A stretch of 64,000 nt of DNA, taken from contig JAURHD010000006.1 in the NCBI GenBank assembly GCA_030833445.1, positions 102,598 through 166,597 of the forward strand, written 5' to 3'. Shown here one piece after another: positions 56,458 to 64,000 of the stretch. Both the position numbers and the translations under genes were made by a program. This DNA comes from Cephaloticoccus sp. GTDB taxonomy: Bacteria; Verrucomicrobiota; Verrucomicrobiia; Opitutales; Opitutaceae. Every line of letters begins with the position of its first letter. The first letter of the stretch is position 1. Below the pieces are notes generated by a model. That model was not told where the DNA came from, did not search any database, and was given only the letters and a program-made list of their open reading frames with translations.

Positions 56458-57390
56458 GTGAGGATTGCTTTGCAGGATACGGTGGCATTGTCTAGCGCGA
56501 GTTCCGTGTCTCTTACGAATTTCATCGGCAGTGAATTGATCAGCGCGCTAGGACGACTGGATGCGAGGCATCTGCTCGGGCCCTGGACGGGGCATGTGCC
56601 GGGGACTTGCCGTCGCCGAGCCAAATTTGTGCCGGTGCTTTATGACGAAAATCATGCCCATGAGCACACTGAGTTGTGCCTGCTGATCGAAGGTCGTTGC
56701 GTTTTCAGTTACCAACACGCCGCCGTGGTCCTGCAACCCGGTGATTTGGTCGTTTGTCCGGCTGGCACGCCCCATGCCGAGACATTTGTTTCCGCCGGGA
56801 GTGGTTACCGACTGATTTGGTGGAGTTTGCATCCGGGTGAGCCGACCTTGCATGTGACCCGTTATCGTCGACGTGGAGGATTCACGCTCGAATATCAAAT
56901 GAGTCTGGGGGCACTGCCGGCGGAAGCGCAGCGGCGGTTGGCGACATTGCGCCAACTGGGTGAGTCCAAGTCGACTCCCGCGTTGGAAAGCATGCGCGAA
57001 GCCATGCTGACGCTGGCATTGGCTCTCTATCGACGGGCCCTGGATGGCGGAGAGGCACAATTGGATACCCGGGCGCATTTAGTGCGTCGGGCCGTTGATT
57101 ATGTGCGGAAACATTCGCATCATCCCCTGGCCTTGGCCGACGTGGCCCGTGCGGTGCATGTTTCACCCAATTACCTGACCTCGCTTTTCCGGGCGGAGAC
57201 CGGTGCTCCCTTGGGTCAGTTTATTCTGGGAGAACGTGTCGCCCGGGCGCAGGTCTTGCTGCTGGCCGCCGGCGCCAGTGTCAAAACGGTCAGTGACGAG
57301 TTGGGTTTTACGGATCAGTTCACGTTTAGTCGCGCCTTCAAACGGGTGACCGGCCAGTCGCCTCGCGTTTGGTTGGCGGCGCAGCAATAG
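56458..57390 (+). CDS. AraC-family transcriptional regulator
   Basis: 310 residues from a GTG at 56458. The N-terminal half (about 40-140) is a cupin-like sensor (HEHTELCLLIEGRCVFSYQ, LQPGDLVVCPAGTPHAET); the C-terminal ~100 residues hold two helix-turn-helix motifs (LALADVARAVHVSPNYLTSLFRAETG and SVKTVSDELGFTDQFTFSRAFKRVTG, in parts). It probably responds to a sugar derivative and activates the adjacent Gfo/Idh gene and the downstream PhyH-DegT set. The start is uncertain because an upstream ATG is absent. Confidence 0.88.
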   Translation: MRIALQDTVALSSASSVSLTNFIGSELISALGRLDARHLLGPWTGHVPGTCRRRAKFVPVLYDENHAHEHTELCLLIEGRCVFSYQHAAVVLQPGDLVVCPAGTPHAETFVSAGSGYRLIWWSLHPGEPTLHVTRYRRRGGFTLEYQMSLGALPAEAQRRLATLRQLGESKSTPALESMREAMLTLALALYRRALDGGEAQLDTRAHLVRRAVDYVRKHSHHPLALADVARAVHVSPNYLTSLFRAETGAPLGQFILGERVARAQVLLLAAGASVKTVSDELGFTDQFTFSRAFKRVTGQSPRVWLAAQQ

Positions 57391-57449
57391 GAAATAGTAT
57401 TGTTGTGTCCCGGCGGAAATCGCTAACTCGGCTCCCGTTACCAACCCCT

Positions 57450-58349
57450 ATGGAATCGACTTTCGAGCGTCCCTTTCCCGCACTGACTTCCGCGCAGCGC
57501 TATCATTTTGATGTAAACGGCTATGTCGTCGTGCCCGAAGTGCTTTCGCGGGATGAGTGTGCGGCGATCATTGAATCGTTACAGCGCACCAAGCGTGAAA
57601 TCCGGTCCCGTCCCGCGGGAACGACCGGCAAGGTGGGTGCGCCGCGTTTCATCGCGGATCAACCTCATCATGTCTTTATCGGCGACATGCGCGAGGCCGA
57701 CCCGCTTTTCGTCGCCTATGGATCGCATCCGCGCCTCGTGGGCATGGCGGAGGAAGTCATGGGCGCAGAAGCGCGCATAGTGGAAATGAATGCGCATATC
57801 AACAGCCGGCATCCTGCCTACCAGGTGGGGGACGCGCCGAACTTCAGTTTACACAACGGCATCGACGTGCCCTACGGCAGTCACGCCAAGCACGGGCTGT
57901 TTCACTGCAGCTTTGTGAAAACGCTTACCAATTTGACCGACCTCGGTCCGGAAGATGGCGGCACGGTGGTGGTGGCCGGCAGTCACAAAATTGATCTGCC
58001 GGTGGAGGAGATGATAGAATGTGCCATGGCGGACCCGACATTGATCAAACAAGTGGTGGCTCCGGCGGGCTCAACCCTGCTCTTTGCCGAGACCTTGATT
58101 CATGGCACCGGGCAGATTCGCAGCGATCGCGAACGGGTGATCATCATCACCGGTTACGGCAGCACGATGTATCCTTATTGGGGTGGGGCGGACCTTTCGC
58201 CGGAGTTTGTCGCGAAAATACCCCCGCAACTAAAGAACCTCTGGCTCGGCAAGGCGCATTGGACGCGCGGTCCGCATTACCGCCAACTGGCCGATCCGGT
58301 GGATTCCCGCCAATTCACTCTCGCCGATGCCTGGCACGGCGAAGCGTAA
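57450..58349 (+). CDS. Phytanoyl-CoA dioxygenase (PhyH) family protein
   Basis: 299 residues from the ATG at 57450. Typical PhyH opening YHFDVNGYVVVPEVLSRDE; the HSSF-like KHGLFHCSFVKTLTNLTDL and DGGTVVVAGSHK segments and the ALFAETLIHGTG region carry iron and 2-oxoglutarate ligands (the Asp/Glu and His positions are plausible but not certain). PhyH proteins hydroxylate diverse substrates, including acyl-CoA, amino acids and sugar-like compounds. It follows the AraC gene and precedes the DegT gene by 65 bases. Confidence 0.85.
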   Translation: MESTFERPFPALTSAQRYHFDVNGYVVVPEVLSRDECAAIIESLQRTKREIRSRPAGTTGKVGAPRFIADQPHHVFIGDMREADPLFVAYGSHPRLVGMAEEVMGAEARIVEMNAHINSRHPAYQVGDAPNFSLHNGIDVPYGSHAKHGLFHCSFVKTLTNLTDLGPEDGGTVVVAGSHKIDLPVEEMIECAMADPTLIKQVVAPAGSTLLFAETLIHGTGQIRSDRERVIIITGYGSTMYPYWGGADLSPEFVAKIPPQLKNLWLGKAHWTRGPHYRQLADPVDSRQFTLADAWHGEA

Positions 58350-58414
58350 GTTTTGCCATGGCTTCGTAAGGCTGGCCATTCCGCTGATTCCACTGTTCTG
58401 CTAATCTCTGACCC

Positions 58415-59743
58415 ATGAGCTCCACTATCGCCCCCGCTGCTTCCAAACTTGCCCTCCTCGGCGGCACCGCCGTCGGCAAGATCACCTACCCGAAGTTTCC
58501 GGTTTTTACCGACCGGGCCATTGAGCGCACGGCGGAGATGCTCCGCGCCGGCAAGACCTTTGCCGTCGGTCGCAAACACGTGCCGGAAATCGGCGAGGCC
58601 GAGGAAGTCATTTCCAAGTATCACGGCGGCCGCCATGTGATGGCCACCAGCTCCGGGCATTCGGCCCTGCAATCAGCGCTGGCCGGGTTGGAAATTTGCT
58701 GCGGCGACGAAGTCATCACCACGCCTTACACGTGGGGCGCTTCGATTTCCTGTATCCTGCACCAGAACGCGATTCCGGTTTTTGTGGATGTGAAACGCGA
58801 CACGGGCCTGATCGATCCGGAACTGATCGAGGCCGCCATTACCCCGCGGACGAAGGCGATTCTCGCGGTGCATCTGTTTGGTCAGCCGGCGAATTTGCAG
58901 CGGTTGCGAGCGATTGCGGACAAAAATAAACTGATGCTGATTGAGGACGGCAGCCAGGCCCACGGGGCTGAAGTCGGCGGCGTGCGCGTCGGCACGGTCG
59001 GTGATGCCGCGGGCTTCTCCTGCATGGGCGGCAAACTCCTCGCGACCACCGAGTCCGGTTACATGGTTACGCCGCACCAAGACGCTTATTGGAAGGGTGC
59101 GATGATCGGGCAGCACATGGGCCGCGCGACGGATGGCGGCATGCCGGCAGAACTCAAAGCCTACAGCGATTCGCTCGTTTACACTTACCGGGTGGAACCC
59201 TTCAACGCGGTGCTCCTCGTCGAGCAATTTGCGAAACTCGATGCTGAACTTGAGTCGCGCCGTCGCCACGCCGACTTGCTGCGTTCGCTGCTGAGCGAGG
59301 GCAAATACCTCAAGCTGCCCAACTATGCGCCGGGCACAAAACCGTCTTACCATTTGCTGTCGTTCACCTTCGATTCCGAGGCGGCCGGAATCTCCCGCGA
59401 CACCTTTGCCGCCGCGTTGAAAGCGGAGGGCTTGAACATGATCGGCTATGTGCCGTCCGTGATTTCCGATTGGCCGCGCCTGCACTGGCAGGGCTACAAG
59501 GGACCGCGCGTTTCGTGGCTTTCCTCACTCGAGGCGGCCGGTGTCGATTATCGCAATCTGTCCCTGCCCAATGCCCGCTGGCGCGTGGATCATGCATTGG
59601 AAACCGGCTTTGACATGGTGGCGCCGAACGAGCCAATGATTGCACGCATGGCGGAAATTATTCTGAAGGTGGAGGCCAATATCGAGGAGCTGCGCGAACA
59701 CGAACGCCTCAATGGTCCCGCAGCCCCGGCCGTCCGCGGATGA
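58415..59743 (+). CDS. DegT/DnrJ/EryC1/StrS-family PLP aminotransferase
   Basis: 442 residues. The fold shows HVMATSSGHSALQSAL, DEVITTPYTWGAS, LIEDGSQAHGAEV and FSCMGGKLLATTESGY, with the PLP lysine in the last segment (Lys of MGGK). DegT enzymes transfer an amino group to a keto sugar or cyclitol. The start MSSTIAPAASKLALLGGTAVG is typical of the AHBA/scyllo-inosose-type branch. It overlaps the next gene by 4 bases. Together with Gfo/Idh it may make or degrade an amino-cyclitol or amino-sugar; this is inference. Confidence 0.9.
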   Translation: MSSTIAPAASKLALLGGTAVGKITYPKFPVFTDRAIERTAEMLRAGKTFAVGRKHVPEIGEAEEVISKYHGGRHVMATSSGHSALQSALAGLEICCGDEVITTPYTWGASISCILHQNAIPVFVDVKRDTGLIDPELIEAAITPRTKAILAVHLFGQPANLQRLRAIADKNKLMLIEDGSQAHGAEVGGVRVGTVGDAAGFSCMGGKLLATTESGYMVTPHQDAYWKGAMIGQHMGRATDGGMPAELKAYSDSLVYTYRVEPFNAVLLVEQFAKLDAELESRRRHADLLRSLLSEGKYLKLPNYAPGTKPSYHLLSFTFDSEAAGISRDTFAAALKAEGLNMIGYVPSVISDWPRLHWQGYKGPRVSWLSSLEAAGVDYRNLSLPNARWRVDHALETGFDMVAPNEPMIARMAEIILKVEANIEELREHERLNGPAAPAVRG

Positions 59744-61098
59744 AAGTAGGTTTCGCCCAGTCCGATATCACTCCGCGACTGGGCGTTCAGCTCGTCGGTT
59801 ACGGTCCGTATCGTAACCGTGCCGCCAATAAAATCACCGCGCCGTTGTTCGCGCGGTCGATGGCCGTGACGCAAGGGAAGCATCGCACGGTCTTGATCAA
59901 TCTGGAATTGTGCGGCACGCCACGTCCATTGGCCTTGCGGATTCGTGAAGTCGTGGCTGCGCGCACGGGTTGCGCTGAAGCCGATATTTTCCTGACCGCC
60001 ACGCACACCCACAGTGGTCCCGCGGTGGGCGGCATGCTCGGCTGGGGGGCGGATGATGCGATGTATCTCGAAACGTTGCCCGCTCGCATTGCGGATGGCG
60101 TCGTGAAAGCGTTTGCCGTCCAGCGAGCCGTGACGTGGCGCTACGCCGAGGTGCCATGTGAAGGCATCGCCATGAATCGCGAAAGCGACAAGGGCGGTTT
60201 GATGTTCGATCCGATCGAGGTGCGGTTGGCCCCTGATTTTCGCCCGGCGCGTCCGCAGGATACTGACCCGACCGTGCGAGTGCTGGCGGCCTATACCCGT
60301 GGCAAATTATGCGGGGTGTTGCATCATTTCGGCTGTCACGCCGTGGTCGGCAGCGAACAGACCTTTGACGTGCACGGAGACTTTGTCGGGCTCGCTTCAG
60401 CTGCGATTGAACGGGCGCATCCCGGTGCCACGGCAATGTTCCTGCCCGGGGCGATGGGAGACATCAATCCGCCGGTGGTGCATCGCGCCCCGGCTGAGAC
60501 CAAACGCGGCCTGCGGGTGCTTACGCAAAAATATGTGACCGCGATCAAACACGGTTTGAAAGCCACCCAACCAATCTCCGTGGATGCCGTGCAGGGACTG
60601 CAGCGCGATGTGCGGTTTACGCGCAAGCCCTGGTCCCAGAAGTGGGTGGGAAAACGGATCAAAGAGCTGGAGAAGATTTTTACCCAACCCGGTATCACCG
60701 ACATCACCAATGTGGGTGTGCCGCCCTTGCAGACCAATGGGCTGAATATGGCGCGACTGGAGGGATTTCGCGCTGTGCTGGCCGGTTACAAAGGAGCCAA
60801 GGGACCCAACCCACCGGTGCGGGTGCAGGGACTGCGGATTGGTCCGGTCGTGCTGCTCGGCGTGGGTCTCGAGGTATTCCACAGTTTGCAGGCCCCGATT
60901 TTGAAAGGCAGTCCGCATCCACACACGTGGCTCGTCAGTCTGACCGGCGGGGTTGGCTATGCCCCTGACAAGGTGGCATGCGCCAAGAAGGGTTACACCG
61001 ATGACCTCGTGCCCTTGATCGTCGGCGAACTGCCCTATGCAAAAATTTACGAAGAAGTGCCGCACGAGTTGGTGAAGCTGGCGCGAGATCTGGCCTAG
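59740..61098 (+). CDS. Neutral/alkaline ceramidase-like (N-terminal domain) protein
   Basis: 452 residues. GFAQSDITPRLGVQLVGYG at the start, TATHTHSGPAVGGML (His89, His91) and FLPGAMGDINPPVV are the features of the neutral/alkaline non-lysosomal ceramidase N-terminal domain, which binds zinc. There is no signal peptide, so it is cytoplasmic, unlike most ceramidases. Many environmental bacteria encode such proteins beside sugar enzymes, and its real substrate may not be a ceramide. It is coupled to the DegT gene by a 4-base overlap. Confidence 0.85.
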   Translation: MKVGFAQSDITPRLGVQLVGYGPYRNRAANKITAPLFARSMAVTQGKHRTVLINLELCGTPRPLALRIREVVAARTGCAEADIFLTATHTHSGPAVGGMLGWGADDAMYLETLPARIADGVVKAFAVQRAVTWRYAEVPCEGIAMNRESDKGGLMFDPIEVRLAPDFRPARPQDTDPTVRVLAAYTRGKLCGVLHHFGCHAVVGSEQTFDVHGDFVGLASAAIERAHPGATAMFLPGAMGDINPPVVHRAPAETKRGLRVLTQKYVTAIKHGLKATQPISVDAVQGLQRDVRFTRKPWSQKWVGKRIKELEKIFTQPGITDITNVGVPPLQTNGLNMARLEGFRAVLAGYKGAKGPNPPVRVQGLRIGPVVLLGVGLEVFHSLQAPILKGSPHPHTWLVSLTGGVGYAPDKVACAKKGYTDDLVPLIVGELPYAKIYEEVPHELVKLARDLA

Positions 61099-61146
61099 AG
61101 CCGCCCGACCCTTGACAGGTATTCAGGGGCGGTTGATCTCGTCGTG

Positions 61147-62592
61147 ATGCCGTCTTCCTTCACCCCGCAGGCCTGGTCGCAATTCAAACCGTGGGCCAAT
61201 CGCAATATATGGCTGTATGGTTGTGATCTGGCCACTGAACTGCGGCAAGCGAGGGAGGAGGGGCGTGACTTGTCGTCCGTCACCAAGGAATTTTCCCGGT
61301 TGATGAAACAGGAACGCGCGGCCGGATACATGGAAAATCTGTTGTCCGGGAAGCGCGGCCAACGCTGGTTTGCGGATGCCTGTGCCTTGATTGATCGGGT
61401 GCAGACCCTGCCGACCTTAAAGCGATATCCGCACATCGAACCCGATGATCTCGCCAAGATCCGGCACCAGCGCGGACCTGCCGCCCCATTACCGACTTGG
61501 CGGGGTAGTCGAAAACAACACGCCGCCCAAGTCCGCGGGGGATTTTTGGGCCGGGTCGCGGGATGCATGCTGGGCAAGCCATTCGAGTGCGCCAGTCGCG
61601 AATCGATCCAGTTGTGGGCGGAAGCAACGGGCAACTGGCCGTTGAAAATTTATCAGCGCGCCCCCACGTCGTCGGAGTTGCGCCGCATTCAGGCCAAGCG
61701 TCTGGTCAAGCCGATCAGAACCAAAATGACGGAGTTCTTTATCGACCGAAGCGACGGTTTTCCGAGTGACGATGATATCAACTACACCGTGCTCGGCATG
61801 CTCGTGATGAAACAATCCGGCCGCGATTTCCAACCGACGGACATGGCGGCGCTCTGGATCGGACAACTGCCGCTGCTCAACACCTGCACGGCGGAACGGG
61901 TGGCCTACCGGAATTTTGTTGCCGGGTGTCTGCCACCGCAGAGTGCCTCGCTGCGTAATCCCTATCGTGAATGGATTGGTGCTCAGATTCGGGCGGACTT
62001 TTTCGGCTATGCGGCACCCGGAGATCCCGCGCAGGCGGCAGAATGGGCGTGGCGCGATGCCTCGATCAGCCACGTGAAAAACGGTATCTACGGTGAAATG
62101 TGGGTCGCGGCGATGCTGGCGGCGGCGTTTGTCCTGCCGGATTGGCCGCAAATCATACGGGCCGGATTGGCGCAGGTGCCAAGCAGGTCGCGGTTGCATG
62201 CCGGAGTGGAGCGGATCCTGGCGGAATATGCCGCCGGGGCGACCTTTGAGGATATTATCGATGGCATCCATCACGAGTGGAACGAGCTGGATCAGCACGA
62301 TTGGTGTCACACCATTTCCAATGCGCAGGTGGTCGCAGCGAGCTTGCTCTGTGGTGGGGATGACTTTTCGCGCACCATCACCCTGGCAGTGGGAGCGGGT
62401 TTCGATACGGATTGCAACGGTGCCACCTGTGGCAGTTTGTGGGGCGTGCGCTTTGGCGAAGCCGCCATACCACGCAAGTGGCTGCAACCACTGCACAACC
62501 GCATTCGCACCAACCTGCTCGATTATCCGCTGCAGACGATTGACGAACTCGCAGAAGTCGTGGCCGCTACCGCCGGGCGGGTCGCACGGTGA
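61147..62592 (+). CDS. ADP-ribosylglycohydrolase-family protein
   Basis: 481 residues. After an N-terminal extension of ~125 residues, the ADP-ribosylglycohydrolase domain has GGFLGRVAGCMLGKPFE, SDDDINYTVLGM (metal-binding aspartates near 208) and VGAGFDTDCNGATCGSLWG (near 418-435). Proteins of this family remove ADP-ribose or hydrolyse related bonds; members in sugar clusters may act on nucleoside-like substrates. The extension is not recognised. It is the last gene of the plus-strand set and ends before the bidirectional terminator. Confidence 0.85.
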   Translation: MPSSFTPQAWSQFKPWANRNIWLYGCDLATELRQAREEGRDLSSVTKEFSRLMKQERAAGYMENLLSGKRGQRWFADACALIDRVQTLPTLKRYPHIEPDDLAKIRHQRGPAAPLPTWRGSRKQHAAQVRGGFLGRVAGCMLGKPFECASRESIQLWAEATGNWPLKIYQRAPTSSELRRIQAKRLVKPIRTKMTEFFIDRSDGFPSDDDINYTVLGMLVMKQSGRDFQPTDMAALWIGQLPLLNTCTAERVAYRNFVAGCLPPQSASLRNPYREWIGAQIRADFFGYAAPGDPAQAAEWAWRDASISHVKNGIYGEMWVAAMLAAAFVLPDWPQIIRAGLAQVPSRSRLHAGVERILAEYAAGATFEDIIDGIHHEWNELDQHDWCHTISNAQVVAASLLCGGDDFSRTITLAVGAGFDTDCNGATCGSLWGVRFGEAAIPRKWLQPLHNRIRTNLLDYPLQTIDELAEVVAATAGRVAR

Positions 62593-62610
62593 ACCGCCGG
62601 ACTGTGGCAC

Positions 62611-62640
62611 TAAAAAGCCGCACCGTGTGAGGTGCGGCTT
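62611..62640 (-). terminator. Intrinsic terminator of the MetE-like gene
   Basis: AAGCCGCACC (62615-62624) pairs with GGTGCGGCTT (62631-62640) with a six-base loop. The T-tract (AAAAA on the plus strand at 62612-62616) lies on the downstream side for minus-strand transcription, so it ends the MetE-like gene; it may also stop the plus-strand set less efficiently. Confidence 0.9.
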
Positions 62641-62661
62641 GAGAATGAATCCGGCGGCGGA

Positions 62662-63681
62662 TTAGCGGCCGAGATACTTGTCGCGGCCGAGGACGAGGGC
62701 CTCGATCTTGCGATCGGCAATCGAGCGTTTGAGCATCCAGAATCCGCAGTCAGGATGCACCCAACGCACGCGACCGGCGCCGACTTTCTTTTCCACGGCT
62801 TCGATGCTCTTCGCGATTTCATCGGCGGTTTCGATGTGGTTGACCTTGATGTCCACGACGCCGATGCCGAGGGCGATTTTCTTGTCGATGTGCTTGAGTG
62901 CATCGAGGTCGCTCTTCGGACGGTGCGCGAGTTCGAGCACCAGATGGTCGCAGTGGAGGGAGTTGAGGAACTCCACCAACTTCTTCCAATTGCCGGCCTG
63001 AATGGTCTGGCCGCCGTAGTTGCCGAAACAGAAATGCACGGCGCGCTCGCCCTTGATCTTGTCGAGGACGACATTCATCGCCGCGGCGGCGAGGGGAGCA
63101 TCGGCGGGGTTGCCGGGGATGTTGGCTTCGTCGACCTGCACGCAGGCGGCGGGAAGACCGGGCATCTGGGCGGCGAGCACATCGGCGATCGCCATCGTAA
63201 GCTCGTCAAAGTTGCCGTAATGATGGTCGAGCAGGGTGCGCGCCAACATGTAAGGGCTCGTGACGGTGAACTTGAAGGCGCCTCCGGCTACCGCCGCTGC
63301 CTGTTGGCAATCCGCCAACAAATTGAGCGAACCTTCGCCGAGCTTGCTGGTCACGACGCCCGCCGGTTTGCGACGGAAACCCATCGGGGAGTGACGGGTG
63401 AACTCCTCGGTAATCGAGCGACCGACCACGGAGGAGATGCCTTCCATCGGACGGATGAAGTATTCAATCATGCCGTTCGTGTCAGGATGGTTCACGTCGA
63501 AACGGGACAATTCGCCGTCGGTGGGCAGGTCGATGCCGACCTGGCGTTGAATGTCGAAAACCACGCGCGTGGCGTCGATTACCGCCTGCTCACTGGGCAG
63601 GGCGGACAACCAGTCAGGCACCGGATAGGAACCGACCGTGGTGGTAAGAATACTGGGCTTGGATGGAATTTTGTATGCCAT
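62662..63681 (-). CDS. Cobalamin-independent methionine synthase-like (MetE C-terminal family) protein
   Basis: 339 residues from the ATG at 63681. The family core is present: TTTVGSYPVP at the start, CVQVDEANIP, HFCFGNYGG (His-x-Cys), and the C-terminal WVHPDCGFWMLKRS where the zinc-binding Cys of MetE-type enzymes lies. The protein is only about half the size of full MetE, which lacks the N-terminal domain, and belongs to the single-domain group found next to methyl-transfer or methionine-related genes. The acceptor is uncertain. Its own terminator follows. Confidence 0.82.
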   Translation of the reverse strand: MAYKIPSKPSILTTTVGSYPVPDWLSALPSEQAVIDATRVVFDIQRQVGIDLPTDGELSRFDVNHPDTNGMIEYFIRPMEGISSVVGRSITEEFTRHSPMGFRRKPAGVVTSKLGEGSLNLLADCQQAAAVAGGAFKFTVTSPYMLARTLLDHHYGNFDELTMAIADVLAAQMPGLPAACVQVDEANIPGNPADAPLAAAAMNVVLDKIKGERAVHFCFGNYGGQTIQAGNWKKLVEFLNSLHCDHLVLELAHRPKSDLDALKHIDKKIALGIGVVDIKVNHIETADEIAKSIEAVEKKVGAGRVRWVHPDCGFWMLKRSIADRKIEALVLGRDKYLGR

Positions 63682-63777
63682 GGAAAGGACCAAAGAACCA
63701 AAAAGACCGGGCGAGAACGAGGCTAAATCTCGAATTCAGCCAGTCCACCCTCACCCCCCCCAGCTAACTGTAGCCGC

Positions 63778-63957
63778 TCAGGTAGCGGGCGGTAGGAGGG
63801 ATTCCACCGTCTGCTTGATCTTCGCCAGAGGGGAAGTCTTCTCGAGATAGCAGGTCACTTTGGTGCGCAGCACTTGGTCCACGACTTCATGATCAAACAA
63901 CACGCCGGTCAGCAATATCACCGTGACCGGCCTCAAGTTTTCGAGCCACCCCGAGTG
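63778..63957 (-). pseudogene. Remnant of a response-regulator receiver domain
   Basis: A 59-codon open stretch ends in TGA at 63778-63780. LRPVTVILLTGVLFDHEVVDQV followed by LRTKVTCYLEKTSPLAKIKQTVESLL resembles the second half of a receiver domain (strand 4, helix 4, strand 5 with a Lys, helix 5). Upstream in the same frame is a TAA at 63958-63960, preceded by LPD and followed by HSGWLENL, which looks like the loop after the phosphorylated Asp. No start codon or phosphorylation site is visible inside the window. I read it as a decayed or truncated gene continuing to the right edge; a real small gene starting at the TTG in this stretch is less likely. Confidence 0.4.
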
Positions 63958-64000
63958 TTAGTCTGGGAGCTTGTTATGGGTTGTATCTGGATTGCGGTTG

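Noticed and set aside
61112..61140. TTGACA-based promoter before the ADP-ribosylglycohydrolase-like gene
   Set aside because: No -10 element resembling TATAAT at 16-18 bases; the ATG is only 30 bases beyond the TTGACA.

Overview
The window is a gene-dense bacterial chromosome segment of fairly high GC. It has no CRISPR array, no rRNA or tRNA gene that I could find, and no phage or insertion sequence. The gene mix points to the Verrucomicrobiota, probably Opitutales-like; this is inference, since no 16S gene is present. The supporting features are an exosortase fused to an EpsI-type domain inside an exopolysaccharide cluster, PilX-like prepilins with a repetitive C-terminal domain, a 31-residue mS38/bS22-like ribosomal protein, many Gfo/Idh and DegT sugar enzymes, and start codons that consistently lack a Shine-Dalgarno sequence.

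Layout. 1-6.8 kb: polysaccharide assembly, with three nucleotide-sugar glycosyltransferases (GT2, GT4, GT2), a Wzx-like flippase, a GT9 heptosyltransferase-like enzyme and the exosortase; a WecG/TagA enzyme at 11.3-12.1 kb probably belongs to the same theme. 6.8-16.4 kb: RNase Y, QueF, a HisN-like phosphatase, an SDR, a DEDD exonuclease, an MFS carrier, a GNAT acetyltransferase, an exported M3 peptidase and an EIIA-Ntr protein. 16.5-22 kb: gyrA and gyrB separated by a GxxExxY-family gene. 22.1-23.3 kb: a zinc-ribbon coiled-coil protein whose stop codon lies inside the P1 helix of rnpB. 23.3-29.1 kb: minor-prepilin genes (PilX-, PilW- and PilV-like), a decayed second PilX copy, and a NarL-type two-component system whose kinase has lost its first membrane helix to an in-frame TAA.

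29.2-35.8 kb: rpsT, an AddB/AddA-like nuclease-helicase pair, and the bS22-like gene. 36-40.7 kb: a five-gene PilM-N-O-P-Q operon ending in a secretin and a strong terminator. 40.7-49.8 kb: a CPBP protease, a polyprenyl diphosphate synthase, an ECF sigma factor with a membrane partner, class II and class I fumarases on either side of yjbQ, a Gfo/Idh oxidoreductase and KdsD. 49.8-55.3 kb: a LysM lipoprotein, a PH-domain membrane protein, ChrA, a metallo-beta-lactamase-fold hydrolase, SufS and SufU. 55.4-63.7 kb: a sugar or aminosugar region (Gfo/Idh, AraC regulator, PhyH dioxygenase, DegT aminotransferase, ceramidase-like hydrolase, ADP-ribosylglycohydrolase-like protein), then a MetE-like protein and a damaged response-regulator remnant at the right edge.

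Functional links. The pilus operon at 36-40.7 kb and the prepilins at 23-26 kb plausibly form one type IV pilus or type II-like secretion machine, with the damaged two-component system next to the prepilins as a possible regulator. KdsD, the GT9 enzyme and the other glycosyltransferases fit a Gram-negative envelope with LPS or exopolysaccharide. I found no convincing new defence system. The most noteworthy observations are the single-codon kinase lesion, the pilX pseudogene, the rnpB/stop-codon overlap, the very small ribosomal-protein gene and the general absence of Shine-Dalgarno sequences.
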